64,000 nucleotides of DNA from Shimia marina (GTDB taxonomy: Bacteria > Pseudomonadota > Alphaproteobacteria > Rhodobacterales > Rhodobacteraceae): NCBI RefSeq assembly GCF_001458175.1, contig NZ_CYPW01000002.1, forward strand, positions 1-64,000. Direction: 5' to 3'. The notes below the pieces were generated by a model, which worked only from the letters and a program-made list of their open reading frames with translations, had not been told where the DNA came from and did no database searches. Positions 42,970 to 52,412 of the stretch are shown here, in pieces. The position numbers and the translations under genes are program-made. Each line of letters begins with the position of its first letter. Position 1 is the first letter of the stretch.

Positions 42970-43809
42970 ATGATTATCAATCGCACTGCCAGCCAAACGG
43001 ACCTTGTGCAGATTCTGAACTGGGCCAGAGACGAAGGCTGGAACCCCGGCCTGCAAGACGCTGAGGCCTTTTGGCAGGCCGACCCTGAAGGTTTCTTTGT
43101 CGCCACCGATGGTACTGAGCTTCTGGCGGCAATTTCCGTCGTAAACCACTCTGCCGATTTTGCCTTTCTTGGCCTCTACATCACCCAGCCCTCCCATCGG
43201 GGTCAGGGCGTGGGATACGCCCTGTGGCAACACGCGCTTCAACATGCCGGATCGCGCACCATTGGCCTTGATGGTGTGCCAGATCAACAAGCCAACTATG
43301 CAGCCTCCGGGTTTGACCTCTTCAGTGCGACCACACGGTTCACCGGTTCCATTCCCGCCACGCGTCACCCCCAGATCCGTATGGCCACCGCACGGGATCA
43401 ACCTGCCCTGATCGCGATGGAAGCCGCGACCTCCGGCACAGCGAAGCCCGCCTATCTGAACGCCTGGTTCACAGAGGCCGACAGCCGCAAAACCCTGATC
43501 CTGTCAGAGCGCGGCACCATCACCGGCTGTTGTACCGTGCGCCAATGCGCATCCGGAGCAAAAATCGGCCCGCTTCTGGCGCAGTCAGCCGATGATGCCC
43601 GCAGCCTGCTATCCCACGCGGCCAGCCTGTTTGGTACCGAGATGACGCTGGATGTGCCCGACACCTCCGCTGCGCTCAAAGCGCTTTGCACAACGCTGGG
43701 TCTCACGCCCGGCTTTGCGACGGCGCGCATGTATCGCGGCCCTGCCCCCCGTGTGTACAAGGATACCTCAAGTCCATTTTTCGCGGTCACCTCTTTGGAG
43801 TTGGGCTAA
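42970..43809 (+). CDS. Tandem GNAT acetyltransferase
   Basis: A 279-residue protein with a clear N-terminal GNAT domain (acetyl-CoA loop YITQPSHRGQGVGYALW, about 65-82) and a second, more divergent GNAT-like half ending VYKDTSSPFF, similar to YitH/HolE-type DUF1248 proteins. The substrate is unknown. ATG 42970 has a poor ribosome-binding site; upstream codons are basic and unlikely. It is on the same strand as the RiPP operon but separated from it by the FAH gene, so self-protection by acetylation is only a thought. Confidence 0.82.
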   Translation: MIINRTASQTDLVQILNWARDEGWNPGLQDAEAFWQADPEGFFVATDGTELLAAISVVNHSADFAFLGLYITQPSHRGQGVGYALWQHALQHAGSRTIGLDGVPDQQANYAASGFDLFSATTRFTGSIPATRHPQIRMATARDQPALIAMEAATSGTAKPAYLNAWFTEADSRKTLILSERGTITGCCTVRQCASGAKIGPLLAQSADDARSLLSHAASLFGTEMTLDVPDTSAALKALCTTLGLTPGFATARMYRGPAPRVYKDTSSPFFAVTSLELG

Positions 43810-43953
43810 GCTCTGCTGGGAGGCTGATCTGGTCACAAACAATGCTCCTGAGCCCCCAAGCAAGATCACTTTCTCAGAAAAGCCAAACGAGCAGTGCGTA
43901 CACTGCGACCGGCATCAATCCCCAGAAAGCTTGCAGACAAAGGAGCCGCAGTC

Positions 43954-44847
43954 TTACTTGTCACAGCTCGGCTCATGTGTCAGCCAATCATAGACCAGCT
44001 TTGCACGGTCGGTGGCGTTTGGGTGTAACTTGACATAGAAATCGACCGGTGACGCCACCGTTTCAGGCAGGATCTTGATCAGCTTGCCGGTATCTATGAA
44101 CATCTTTGTCAAACCGTGCCATCCCAGAACTGCGCCCATATCATCCTGTGCAGCTTGAAGTGCAATCACATAGTTATTGACACGAAGACTGTTTCGCAAA
44201 GGCCCCAGATAGCCCTGTGCCTTGCACCAGCCGTGCCAGTCGGTCCAGGTGCTTTTGTCTGCATCCAAATGAATAAGCGGAACTTTCCCAAGATCTGAAA
44301 TCTGTTCGATTTTGTGAAGCTGTGCAAAACGCGGACTGGCGAGCGCCATTATGTGGTCATGAAACAGCGCATGACAGGTACCGGTCTCATTCGACATATC
44401 GCCATAGTGAATACTCAGATCACAGTCTGACCCGGCCTGATCAGTGTCGCTCACAATTTGGGACACGGAAATATGTCCATGTATTTTCCAGAACTGCGCC
44501 AGACGCGGCGTAAGCCACAAAGAACTGACCGCAGTTGTTGCGCGGATGGTGACGGAGGTCTTTGTAGAGCGCGCTCTGAGTTGATTCAGAGCGTCATTCA
44601 TACATTCAAATCCACGCTGAAGAGACACCAACAAGTAGGCCCCGGTCTCTGTCAGTTCAACTCCCCGATGGTGACGCCGGAACAATGCGCTTTGCAGCTC
44701 CTGTTCCAGAGATTTGACCTGATGGCTGATGGCTGCAGGAGTCACGTTTAACTCGCGTGCAGCGGCTTTAAAACTGACATGCCTGGCCGCAGCTTCAAAG
44801 CTAATCAGAGAACTCATCGGCGGAAGATCATATGGACGTTTAAGCAA
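43954..44847 (-). CDS. LysR-family regulator, GcvA-like
   Basis: A 297-residue LysR regulator. The helix-turn-helix is SFKAAARELNVTPAAISHQVK (about 25-45, in one run with the linker) and GcvA/AmpR-type features include the RRHHRGVELTETG turn. It is divergent from the MttB-like gene across 185 bases, so control of the methylamine-type operon at 45033-48682 is the natural inference. A shorter start at Met11 is possible. Confidence 0.9.
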   Translation of the reverse strand: MLKRPYDLPPMSSLISFEAAARHVSFKAAARELNVTPAAISHQVKSLEQELQSALFRRHHRGVELTETGAYLLVSLQRGFECMNDALNQLRARSTKTSVTIRATTAVSSLWLTPRLAQFWKIHGHISVSQIVSDTDQAGSDCDLSIHYGDMSNETGTCHALFHDHIMALASPRFAQLHKIEQISDLGKVPLIHLDADKSTWTDWHGWCKAQGYLGPLRNSLRVNNYVIALQAAQDDMGAVLGWHGLTKMFIDTGKLIKILPETVASPVDFYVKLHPNATDRAKLVYDWLTHEPSCDK

Positions 44848-45032
44848 ATCAACCTCATCTATAGAATCATTTCAGCCTTACAAATTTAGCTCATTCATCG
44901 ATTAGGATTAATTCAGATAATCCAAGGTGAAATTAAATGCAATTGCCAGAACACGTCAAATGCCCAGAGTGAAGAGTATCGGCAGACCATGGGCCAGGGC
45001 TTGCTACTCGGCCTCATCAAAAGGAAAATCCC

Positions 45033-46610
45033 GTGTCATTAGAGGCTCCGTCCCCCGTGCAATCCCCCCGCCGCAGTCGGCGTGGCCGCTCACACTCCGA
45101 GTCTAGTGCCACACCGGGGCTAAACCCGCACCTGCGTGTCCCATTTATTACCAGGAACACGCCCACCTATGACCTAATTGGCGAGGAGAGCCTGCGAAAA
45201 ATCGAAGCAACCGCAGATCGTATCCTGGCTGAAATCGGCATTGAACTGCGCGAAGACCCAGAAACCATGTGCCTATTCCGTGACGCCGGGGCGCATATAA
45301 CTGAATTATCGACAGATAGATGGAACGCCAAGTTTGAGCCGGGCATGATCCGCGAAGTGCTGAAAACCGCGCCTGCCCGTTTTAGCCAACATGCACGTAA
45401 CCCTGCGAATACGGTTGAAATAGGCGGTGACGCCATGGTGTTCGCGCCATCATATGGATCCCCCTTTGTCATGGATCTGGACAAAGGGCGCCGTTATGGC
45501 ACCCTCGAAGACTTTGAAAACTTCGTGAAACTGGCGCAGTCCTCCCCCTGGCTACATCATTCAGGTGGTACGATCTGCGAGCCTACCGATATTCCCGTAA
45601 ACAAACGTCATCTGGATATGATTTATGCGCATATGCGCTATTCCGATCGGGCGTTTTTGGGATCAATCACCGCCCCGGAACGTGCCGCGGACAGCATTGA
45701 GATGTGCCGCATCTTGTTTGGTGCGAACTATGTTGACCAGCATTGCGTTATCATGGGCAACTTCAACACCACCTCGCCTCTGGTTCTGGATGGGGTGACA
45801 AGCGCTGGCATTCGCGAATATGCAGCGGCAGGGCAAGGCAGCATTCACCTGCCATTTCTGCTGGGCGGCGCGGTCTCACCGTTGACAATGGCAGGGTCTG
45901 TTGCGCAGTGTTTGGCTGAATCCATGACCTCCTGCGCTCTGACACAATTGGTACGCCCAGGCGCGCCAGCGGTGCTTGCCGGTTTTTTGTCATCCATGTC
46001 GCTGCGCTCAGGCTCTCCAACATTTGGCACTCCAGAACCCGCACTGGGCTCTTTGGTGATGGGGCAACTGGCACGACGGCTAAACATGCCGCTACGCTGC
46101 GCAGGGAATTTCAGCACTTCTAAGCTGCCCGATGCCCAGGCCATGCAACAAGCCATGATGTCGATGATGTCGGCCATTCAAGGCGGCGCGCACTATATCC
46201 TCCATTCCGCAGGATTTCTCGATGGGCTACTATCGATGTCTTACGAAAAATTTGTCATGGACACCGATCTATGCGGCGCTCTGCATGCTTATCTCAAAGG
46301 CATAGAAGTCAACGAAGACACCCTTGGATTTGAAGCCCTGGCACAGAACGGCCCCGGAGAGCACCTGTTTGGCACGGACCACACGCTACGCCACTACAAG
46401 ACAGCCTATTGGGACAGCGGCCTGACGGATGACACGCCCTATGAAACTTGGCAAGAACAGGGAGGTACAGATGCAGCCCAACGCGCAAACCGGCGCTGGA
46501 AAGAGGCCTTGAATACCTATGAAGCACCAGCGATGGACGTAGCCACAAACGATGCTCTGAAAGATTACATCGCTCGAAAAAAAGCCTCAATGACCGATAT
46601 GTGGTACTAA
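45033..46610 (+). CDS. Trimethylamine methyltransferase (MttB)-family protein, non-pyrrolysine
   Basis: A 525-residue TIM-barrel protein of the MttB superfamily. There is no in-frame amber codon, so it belongs to the non-pyrrolysine group that demethylates quaternary amines such as glycine betaine, proline betaine or carnitine by passing methyl to a corrinoid protein. The first 35 residues are basic and Ser-rich. It starts with GTG 45033 behind AAGGAAAA. No corrinoid protein gene is nearby. The next gene, 26 bases on, is an oxidative demethylase-like flavoprotein, pointing to N-methyl compound breakdown. Confidence 0.88.
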   Translation: MSLEAPSPVQSPRRSRRGRSHSESSATPGLNPHLRVPFITRNTPTYDLIGEESLRKIEATADRILAEIGIELREDPETMCLFRDAGAHITELSTDRWNAKFEPGMIREVLKTAPARFSQHARNPANTVEIGGDAMVFAPSYGSPFVMDLDKGRRYGTLEDFENFVKLAQSSPWLHHSGGTICEPTDIPVNKRHLDMIYAHMRYSDRAFLGSITAPERAADSIEMCRILFGANYVDQHCVIMGNFNTTSPLVLDGVTSAGIREYAAAGQGSIHLPFLLGGAVSPLTMAGSVAQCLAESMTSCALTQLVRPGAPAVLAGFLSSMSLRSGSPTFGTPEPALGSLVMGQLARRLNMPLRCAGNFSTSKLPDAQAMQQAMMSMMSAIQGGAHYILHSAGFLDGLLSMSYEKFVMDTDLCGALHAYLKGIEVNEDTLGFEALAQNGPGEHLFGTDHTLRHYKTAYWDSGLTDDTPYETWQEQGGTDAAQRANRRWKEALNTYEAPAMDVATNDALKDYIARKKASMTDMWY

Positions 46611-46636
46611 CATACAAGTCGCAAGGAGCCTTGAAA

Positions 46637-48682
46637 ATGTCCAATGATCCGCTTTTGCAACCGTATCAATTAAAGCACCTGACATTGCGCAACCGGATCA
46701 TGACCACCAGCCATGAACCGGCCTATCCTGAGGATGGAATGCCAAAAGAGCGCTATGTGGCCTATCACGCTGAACGGGCCAAGGCAGGTGTCGCATTGAC
46801 AATGACCGCCGGCTCCGCTGCCGTCAGCAAGGACAGCCCACCAGTTTTCAACAATATTCTTGCCTACAAGGACGAGGTGGTGCCGCATATTCGGCGGCTT
46901 ACCGATGCCTGTCACGAGCATGGTTGCGCCGTCATGATCCAACTGACGCATCTGGGTCGCAGAACGGGGTGGAATAAGGGCAACTGGTTGCCATCGGTCT
47001 CCTCTTCAAAACACCGCGAACCGGCGCATCGCGCCTTTCCCAAACTGATTGAAGATTGGGACATCGACCGCATCATCTCCGATTTTGCCGATGCCACTGA
47101 ACGCATGAAAGCAGGTGGCATGGACGGGATTGAACTACAGGTTTACGGCCATCTTTTGGATCAGTTCTGGTCGCCCCTCACCAATGACTTGGTTGGACCT
47201 TACGGCGGACAAACCCTGGAAAGCCGCCTGAAATTTCCAATGGATGTACTGCATGCCATACGCGATCGGGTCGGAAATGATTTTATCGTGGGCCTGCGCT
47301 ACACGGCGGATGAAGTAGAAGACCGTGGGATCACTCCTGAAGAGGGCCTCGAAATATCCAAGCGGCTGGCCAACAGCGGAATGGTTGATTTTCTAAACGT
47401 TATCAAAGGACGCATCCATACGGACCCAGCAATGACAGATGTGATCCCCGTGCAGGGAATGAAAAATGCTCCCCATCTGGATTTCGCTGGCGAAGTTAAA
47501 AAAGCCACTGGCATGCCCACGTTCCATGCCGCCAAAATTCCAGATGTCGCAACGGCCCGCCATGCGGTTGCCAGCGGCTTGCTGGATATGGTCGGCATGA
47601 CCCGCGCACATATGGCTGACCCTCATATTGTACAAAAGATCATCGCAGGCCGCGAGGCCGACATTCGCCCCTGTGTGGGGGCGACCTACTGCCTTGACCG
47701 GATCTATCAGGCGGGCGACGCACTGTGCATGCACAATGCAGCCACCGGCCGGGAACAGGCGATGCCACATACGATTTCACCTGCTGCGCAGCCTAAAACA
47801 GTGGTGATCGTCGGGGCTGGACCAGCCGGACTGGAGGCAGCCCGGATAGCAGCCGAACGGGGGCATGACGTTACCGTGTTTGAAGCGCAGCCTGATCCGG
47901 GAGGACAGGTGCGCTTAACTGCGCAAAACCCGCGCAGGCGCGAAATGATCAGCATTATTGACTGGCGCATGGCACAATGTGCTGCGCGCGATGTCACGTT
48001 CCATTTCAACACCTGGGCCGAAAGGGACGATGTAACCGCGCTGCACCCTGATGTGGTGATCATCGCAACTGGCGGCCTGCCGAACACGGAGCTGTTTGAA
48101 AGCGGTAAGGAGCAAGAACTGGTGGTTACAAGCTGGGATATCATCTCAGGCGACGTGAAACCGGGGCACAACATTCTAATCTATGATGAAAGCGGAGATC
48201 ACCCCGGCCTGCAAGCGGCTGAAGTTGCTGCCAACTCCGGGGCCACGGTGGAGATCATGACACCAGACCGGGTGTTCGCCCCCGAAATCATGGCGATGAA
48301 TCTGGTGCCCTACATGCGCGCGCTTCAGGATAAGGATGTGACCTTTACCGTCACCCGTCGCCTAAAGAATGTAACACGCGTCGGGAACCTTCTGAACGCC
48401 ACCATCGGCACGGATTACAGCAACCACACGTCCGAAAAGGCCTATGATCAGGTGGTTATAAACTATGGCACACTGCCACTTGATGATCTCTATTTTGATC
48501 TGAAACCGTTTTCCAGAAATGGTGGTGCCGTGGATTATAACGCCTTGATTGACGGCCAACCTCAGGACATCGCGCGCAATCCCAAAGGCCGGTTCCAGCT
48601 GTTTCGGATCGGCGACGCTATCAGTGCCCGCAATACACACGCTGCAATCTACGATGCACTCAGATTAGTGAAAGACATCTAG
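46637..48682 (+). CDS. NADH:flavin oxidoreductase with FAD/NAD domain (N-methylproline or trimethylamine demethylase-like)
   Basis: A 681-residue two-part flavoenzyme. Residues 1-350 are an Old Yellow Enzyme barrel (RNRIMTTSHEPAYPEDGMP, then GRRTGWN and VGLRYTADE). The 4Fe-4S region carries cysteines in RPCVGATYCLDRIYQAGDAL and a later CMHN. The C-terminal half binds FAD and NAD (VVIVGAGPAGLEAAR). Relatives include trimethylamine dehydrogenase and enzymes that oxidatively demethylate N-methylproline. AAGGAG precedes ATG 46637. Pairing with the MttB-like gene suggests sequential demethylation of a betaine. Confidence 0.9.
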   Translation: MSNDPLLQPYQLKHLTLRNRIMTTSHEPAYPEDGMPKERYVAYHAERAKAGVALTMTAGSAAVSKDSPPVFNNILAYKDEVVPHIRRLTDACHEHGCAVMIQLTHLGRRTGWNKGNWLPSVSSSKHREPAHRAFPKLIEDWDIDRIISDFADATERMKAGGMDGIELQVYGHLLDQFWSPLTNDLVGPYGGQTLESRLKFPMDVLHAIRDRVGNDFIVGLRYTADEVEDRGITPEEGLEISKRLANSGMVDFLNVIKGRIHTDPAMTDVIPVQGMKNAPHLDFAGEVKKATGMPTFHAAKIPDVATARHAVASGLLDMVGMTRAHMADPHIVQKIIAGREADIRPCVGATYCLDRIYQAGDALCMHNAATGREQAMPHTISPAAQPKTVVIVGAGPAGLEAARIAAERGHDVTVFEAQPDPGGQVRLTAQNPRRREMISIIDWRMAQCAARDVTFHFNTWAERDDVTALHPDVVIIATGGLPNTELFESGKEQELVVTSWDIISGDVKPGHNILIYDESGDHPGLQAAEVAANSGATVEIMTPDRVFAPEIMAMNLVPYMRALQDKDVTFTVTRRLKNVTRVGNLLNATIGTDYSNHTSEKAYDQVVINYGTLPLDDLYFDLKPFSRNGGAVDYNALIDGQPQDIARNPKGRFQLFRIGDAISARNTHAAIYDALRLVKDI

Positions 48683-49068
48683 CGACTGTATGTCTCTTTG
48701 GCTCAGAGGGGACCATTTATCGCCCACTTTGATGACTGTCACAAAGCCGATCCGGGCCTCAGCGAACGGGTTTATTTCTAGGCAGACGAGATAGTCAACG
48801 GGTTGCGCAGCACGGAGGACCAGTTCTCCTTACTGGGCGCCATCAGCGTCAAAACATTGCTATTAAAAGATTTAATGCCCACTCGAGGCGAAATTCGCCA
48901 GAGCGAGGGAGCGCCTGATCAAAGAGCGTGATGAGTTGCTGATGCCATCCAAGACGTCACTTTCATCAACGACATAAACCCTTCAACCCGAAATCAAGCC
49001 GACACATGGCGATCGCCTGGACACCAGATTTGGCATTAGCGCATTCCCCCCAATCCCGGCACCCAGCT
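48683..49068. other. Intergenic debris, possible decayed coding sequence
   Basis: A 386-base gap between convergent genes. One plus-strand frame reads coherently (HFDDCHKADPGLSERVYF, stop, then ADEIVNGLRSTEDQFSLLG), and a second frame further on reads ARARERLIKERDELL. The broken frames look like remnants of one or two former genes, but I do not recognise the family. No terminator hairpin is obvious. Confidence 0.3.
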
Positions 49069-49890
49069 TTAAATTCCTCTGTGTCGCCACACTAAGCAAT
49101 GCGCTAGTTTACGTCGCATGTCCGCATTTGAGGGATACCCCCACAAATCGATTGCATTGCGGCTCCCCATTGAAAAAGCCCCAACCACTTGCTCACCCAA
49201 TTCGATGTTCGCGAGATATACGATCTTGCGGTACTTCACAGGGTTCCATCTCATTGAGGTTTCCCCCTCGAACGCCACTTCATCGAAAACCCGCGTGAAG
49301 CTAGGAAAGTACAAGAGCCCCACCGCGTTGAAGTCACTTCCGATGGGAGTATAGGGCGTCGTTTTTATTGTATCGTCACCGATTTCCGATTTCTGTCGTT
49401 TTGCCAAAGCCGCAGCTCTGGTCGCAAAATCATCAGTTGCGGGATCAAGAACCGGTATCAAATAAGGTGTCGCGCGGCGAACGCTTGCGTTCACGCCGGC
49501 CTCCACATGTGCGACAAACGTTGATACCAGTCGGAAACGGGCGATCTCTGTACCGTGGATGCATAGAATATGGTTCGATTGGATACGACTGCGACCAGCA
49601 GACCGCAATTCGGAATGCACGTCGACCTCTTCGCCCAACCGCGCCAAGCTGGGGTGAGTTTGCTCAAACTCCGTTGCGCAGAAGGCGGCGTACAGTTGAC
49701 GACCTCGCCTGTCGCGAAAGACCGTTGTGTTCTGGCCAACCGCTTGCGCGATCAACTGCCAGTGCACGTCTCCTAAGTACTTTAACCACCAGTCTTCAGA
49801 GATACCCTGCGGTGCCAAATGTGCCATACCTTGACGTATCGACGTCAGACGTGGCACCGCCTCTGTTGCGGACCCAATTGCGGGGTTCAC
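49069..49890 (-). CDS. Pnap_2097/LnmK-type hotdog biosynthesis protein
   Basis: A 273-residue protein resembling the Pnap_2097 biosynthesis family, related to the N-terminal domain of LnmK, a double-hotdog acyltransferase/decarboxylase that works on acyl thioesters in leinamycin synthesis. It has the paired strands of a double hotdog and segments such as LYFPSFTRVFDEVAF and RIQSNHILCIHG. It overlaps the flavoprotein stop by four bases (ATGA) and so is the last gene of the Nit1C operon. Its presence suggests the operon makes an acyl-derived product. The family assignment is from memory. Confidence 0.65.
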   Translation of the reverse strand: MNPAIGSATEAVPRLTSIRQGMAHLAPQGISEDWWLKYLGDVHWQLIAQAVGQNTTVFRDRRGRQLYAAFCATEFEQTHPSLARLGEEVDVHSELRSAGRSRIQSNHILCIHGTEIARFRLVSTFVAHVEAGVNASVRRATPYLIPVLDPATDDFATRAAALAKRQKSEIGDDTIKTTPYTPIGSDFNAVGLLYFPSFTRVFDEVAFEGETSMRWNPVKYRKIVYLANIELGEQVVGAFSMGSRNAIDLWGYPSNADMRRKLAHCLVWRHRGI

Positions 49891-51143
49891 GATGCGGCCT
49901 TCAATTCAGACTTTGCCTTCGCAGTGATTTGCTCCACCAGAAAGCGCGAGTCTTCGTCGATGCCTAAGAAACGACCTGACCCCCAAGTATTCAGCCAGCC
50001 AAGCCCGATGAAGTAAAATCCGTCTTGCTGACAAACGCCGCGATCATAGACGGGGCGACCGTGATCATCAAAAACATCGACGTCTATCCAGCTGTAATTC
50101 GGGCGAAAGCCGATAGCCCAGAGGACCGAGGTAATACCTTCTTTTTCACAGTCGATCTCGGTGATCTCTTGTTTTGGACGCCAGAGCTTTTTAAATGCGG
50201 GCTCACTCGGAGCATCAATGTTGTGTTTCTCAATATGCGCATCAATGGCATTCCGAATACCGACATAACTTTCATCTGCGTCATCAAGATTGGTTTCCAA
50301 ATCCGGTAAAAACTGGATTTTCTTACCTTCCATACCGCTCACAGACCCGTAAAGTGACACCCCTTCCGTTGCAAATTTGCGTAGGTCAATCTCATGACCT
50401 CCATCACGACCAGTCATATAGTGGTTGGTCTTAGTGACCGCATGCTCCGGATTGGGATGTTGCGCAATGGTGATGGCGTAATGCCCCATATCATGCAGCC
50501 AATCGGTGGAGTCACGACCGCGATACCTGCGCGGTGCGCGTGGTGCGGGGCCAACTGCCAGATGAACATCACGGCCTTTTAGGTGCATGTCTTCCATCAA
50601 TTGAACGCCGGATTGGCCAGTGCCTACGACTAAGGTCGCTCCTTCCGGCATTTGTTCGGGGCGGCGATAATCGACTGAATGCATTTGCAAAATAGAGGGG
50701 TCAAGCTGATCCGCAAAAGGCGGCACAATCGGATTGTCATAGCCGCCTGTGGCAATCACCACCTGATCTGCGCTGAAGTTGCCCTGGCTGCTGTCCACAA
50801 AATAACACCCGTCCGGACGTCGGGTAATTTTTGTCACTTCACATTCTTCAATGATCGGAGGATTGAACGTCTGAGCGAAGGCATCCAGGTATTCGGTAAT
50901 TTCATCCTTCACCATAAAGCCATCGGGGTCATCTCCCTGATACGCAAAGTCAGGCAAGCGGCACTGCCAGTTTGGGGTCACAAGACAGAAGGTGTCCCAC
51001 CGGTTGATACGCCAGGAGTGGAATTTTTGGTGCCGCTCCAGCACGACGTGATCCAAACCTTCTTGGGTCAGATAATAACTAACGGAGAGCCCGGCCTGTC
51101 CGCCGCCAACAACAACAACTGATTTATGGTCTCGATGGGTCAT
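49887..51143 (-). CDS. MSMEG_0569-family FAD-dependent oxidoreductase (Nit1C)
   Basis: A 418-residue flavoprotein monooxygenase-like enzyme. VVVVGGGQAGLS (residues 9-20) binds FAD, VVGTGQSGVQL (about 170-180) the nicotinamide cofactor, and VIATGGYDNP joins the two. It matches the flavin enzyme of the conserved nitrilase cluster Nit1C (nitBCDEFGH), which is linked to growth on cyanide in Pseudomonas and to nitrogen-starvation responses in cyanobacteria. It stands seventh in that order here, 11 bases after the MSMEG_0570-like gene. The precise substrate is not known. Confidence 0.9.
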   Translation of the reverse strand: MTHRDHKSVVVVGGGQAGLSVSYYLTQEGLDHVVLERHQKFHSWRINRWDTFCLVTPNWQCRLPDFAYQGDDPDGFMVKDEITEYLDAFAQTFNPPIIEECEVTKITRRPDGCYFVDSSQGNFSADQVVIATGGYDNPIVPPFADQLDPSILQMHSVDYRRPEQMPEGATLVVGTGQSGVQLMEDMHLKGRDVHLAVGPAPRAPRRYRGRDSTDWLHDMGHYAITIAQHPNPEHAVTKTNHYMTGRDGGHEIDLRKFATEGVSLYGSVSGMEGKKIQFLPDLETNLDDADESYVGIRNAIDAHIEKHNIDAPSEPAFKKLWRPKQEITEIDCEKEGITSVLWAIGFRPNYSWIDVDVFDDHGRPVYDRGVCQQDGFYFIGLGWLNTWGSGRFLGIDEDSRFLVEQITAKAKSELKAAS

Positions 51144-51154
51144 GAAGGATGTCC

Positions 51155-51433
51155 TTAGGAAATGGATAAGCAGGTAACCTGCGCCGGAGAATCAAAGGCA
51201 CCTGCCTTGCTCTCGATTTTGGTCAGTTGGGCGTCGGCGCTGGAGCAGCGGAACCCAAATTTTGCTTCGACGCGGAAACTGGCCTTTTCCAAGCCGATCC
51301 GGCAGCGCATGATGAAATCATCCAGCGGATATGTCGTGTCTGCGGTTAGGAAGTCTTTGATAACGCTCGAAGGCGAATAGCATTCTTCTATGTGGCCATC
51401 TGGCCAGCGCACGGTAAACCGGGTCTCAGGCAT
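51155..51433 (-). CDS. MSMEG_0570-family small protein (Nit1C)
   Basis: A 92-residue protein beginning MPETRFTVRWPDGHIEECYSPS, with SVIKDFL and DFIMRCRIGLEKAS further on, the pattern of the MSMEG_0570 nitrogen-starvation response family. No enzymatic motif is evident. ATG 51433 overlaps the AIR-synthase-like stop by eight bases; the open frame upstream of it is not needed. Confidence 0.85.
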   Translation of the reverse strand: MPETRFTVRWPDGHIEECYSPSSVIKDFLTADTTYPLDDFIMRCRIGLEKASFRVEAKFGFRCSSADAQLTKIESKAGAFDSPAQVTCLSIS

Positions 51434-52412
51434 GAGGAGCCTCTTTTGCTGCAAGGTTCAAATAGGGAGAACGTGCATAGTCCCAAAATTGGGCGGCACC
51501 TTCTCTGCTTTTGAGGTGAACGAAACTGCCGTCAGTGATATCTCCACAAGTGCTTGCGGCGATGCCCCTACTTTGGAAAGCCGCGCAAACGGCTTCGGCA
51601 TTTTCGGCGCGCGCGGTCATCAGGAAACCAAAGCTTGGGAAACTGCGCAGCCAGCGCGCCATGTCGATCCCGTCGGGATGCGGCAATGCTTCGAGTTGAA
51701 GTGTGATTGCAACATCTGAGGCTTCTGCCAGCATCAGCGCTGTTCCCGCTATGCCGCCTTGGCTGATATCTTTGCCCGCTGTAACAAGGCCAGCCTCGGA
51801 AAGGGCCGGAAGAATGCCCATATTGTCGCGCAGTTCAATTGGCGGTTTCGTTAGGGCGGCATTCCAATTGTCAAAAGGCTCTCGGTAACTGCCTCTTAAA
51901 TCAATGGCGCAGATCAGGACGTCACCTGGTTCGGCTGCAAAGCTAGAAATCACCTTTTTTGCATGGCCAAGAATCGAGACAGAAAGCTGTAGATCATCCG
52001 TGTGAAGATTGGTGTGGCCACCAACTATCGGTACGCCATAGGCTTGTGATGCAGCCTTCATACCAGCCAGAACGGGCTGAGCCTGCCCGACATTTGGGGC
52101 CCAAATCGCGTTAGTGATATAGCGTGGCCGCCCGCCCATGGACAGGATATCTGAAATATTCACCATAACGCCGCACCAGCCTGCAAACCACGGATCCGCT
52201 TTGACAAATGCGTTGATAAAGCCCTCACACGAAAACAGATCGAACCCATCTTTGGTCGGCAAGACCGCGCAGTCATCACCAGGTTGGCCTGTGCTTGCAG
52301 ACGTCAGCCCCAGCGTTGTGGTGGCTTGCGCGATATCCAACTTGCTGAGGATCGATGGATGCTTACGCAATTCACGCACGATTTGGCGGAGGGATTGGTT
52401 TGGCTTGATCAT
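51426..52412 (-). CDS. Sll0787-family AIR synthase-like protein (Nit1C)
   Basis: A 328-residue member of the PurM/ThiL/HypE-like ATP-binding superfamily. The motifs PGDDCAVL, the VNISDILSMGG loop and VGGHTNLHTDD are visible, followed by GKDISQGGIAGTALML. Such proteins transfer phosphate to activate amides or carboxylates. In many species this domain is fused to the acetyltransferase that precedes it; here they are separate, overlapping as ATGA at 52409-52412. Confidence 0.88.
   Translation of the reverse strand: MIKPNQSLRQIVRELRKHPSILSKLDIAQATTTLGLTSASTGQPGDDCAVLPTKDGFDLFSCEGFINAFVKADPWFAGWCGVMVNISDILSMGGRPRYITNAIWAPNVGQAQPVLAGMKAASQAYGVPIVGGHTNLHTDDLQLSVSILGHAKKVISSFAAEPGDVLICAIDLRGSYREPFDNWNAALTKPPIELRDNMGILPALSEAGLVTAGKDISQGGIAGTALMLAEASDVAITLQLEALPHPDGIDMARWLRSFPSFGFLMTARAENAEAVCAAFQSRGIAASTCGDITDGSFVHLKSREGAAQFWDYARSPYLNLAAKEAPHA

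Noticed and set aside
42970-43809. GNAT protein as RiPP immunity gene
   Set aside because: It lies beyond a metabolic FAH gene and resembles general double-GNAT proteins, so there is no specific support.
45033-46610. Pyrrolysine-containing MttB
   Set aside because: No in-frame TAG occurs in the coding sequence and no pyl genes are nearby.
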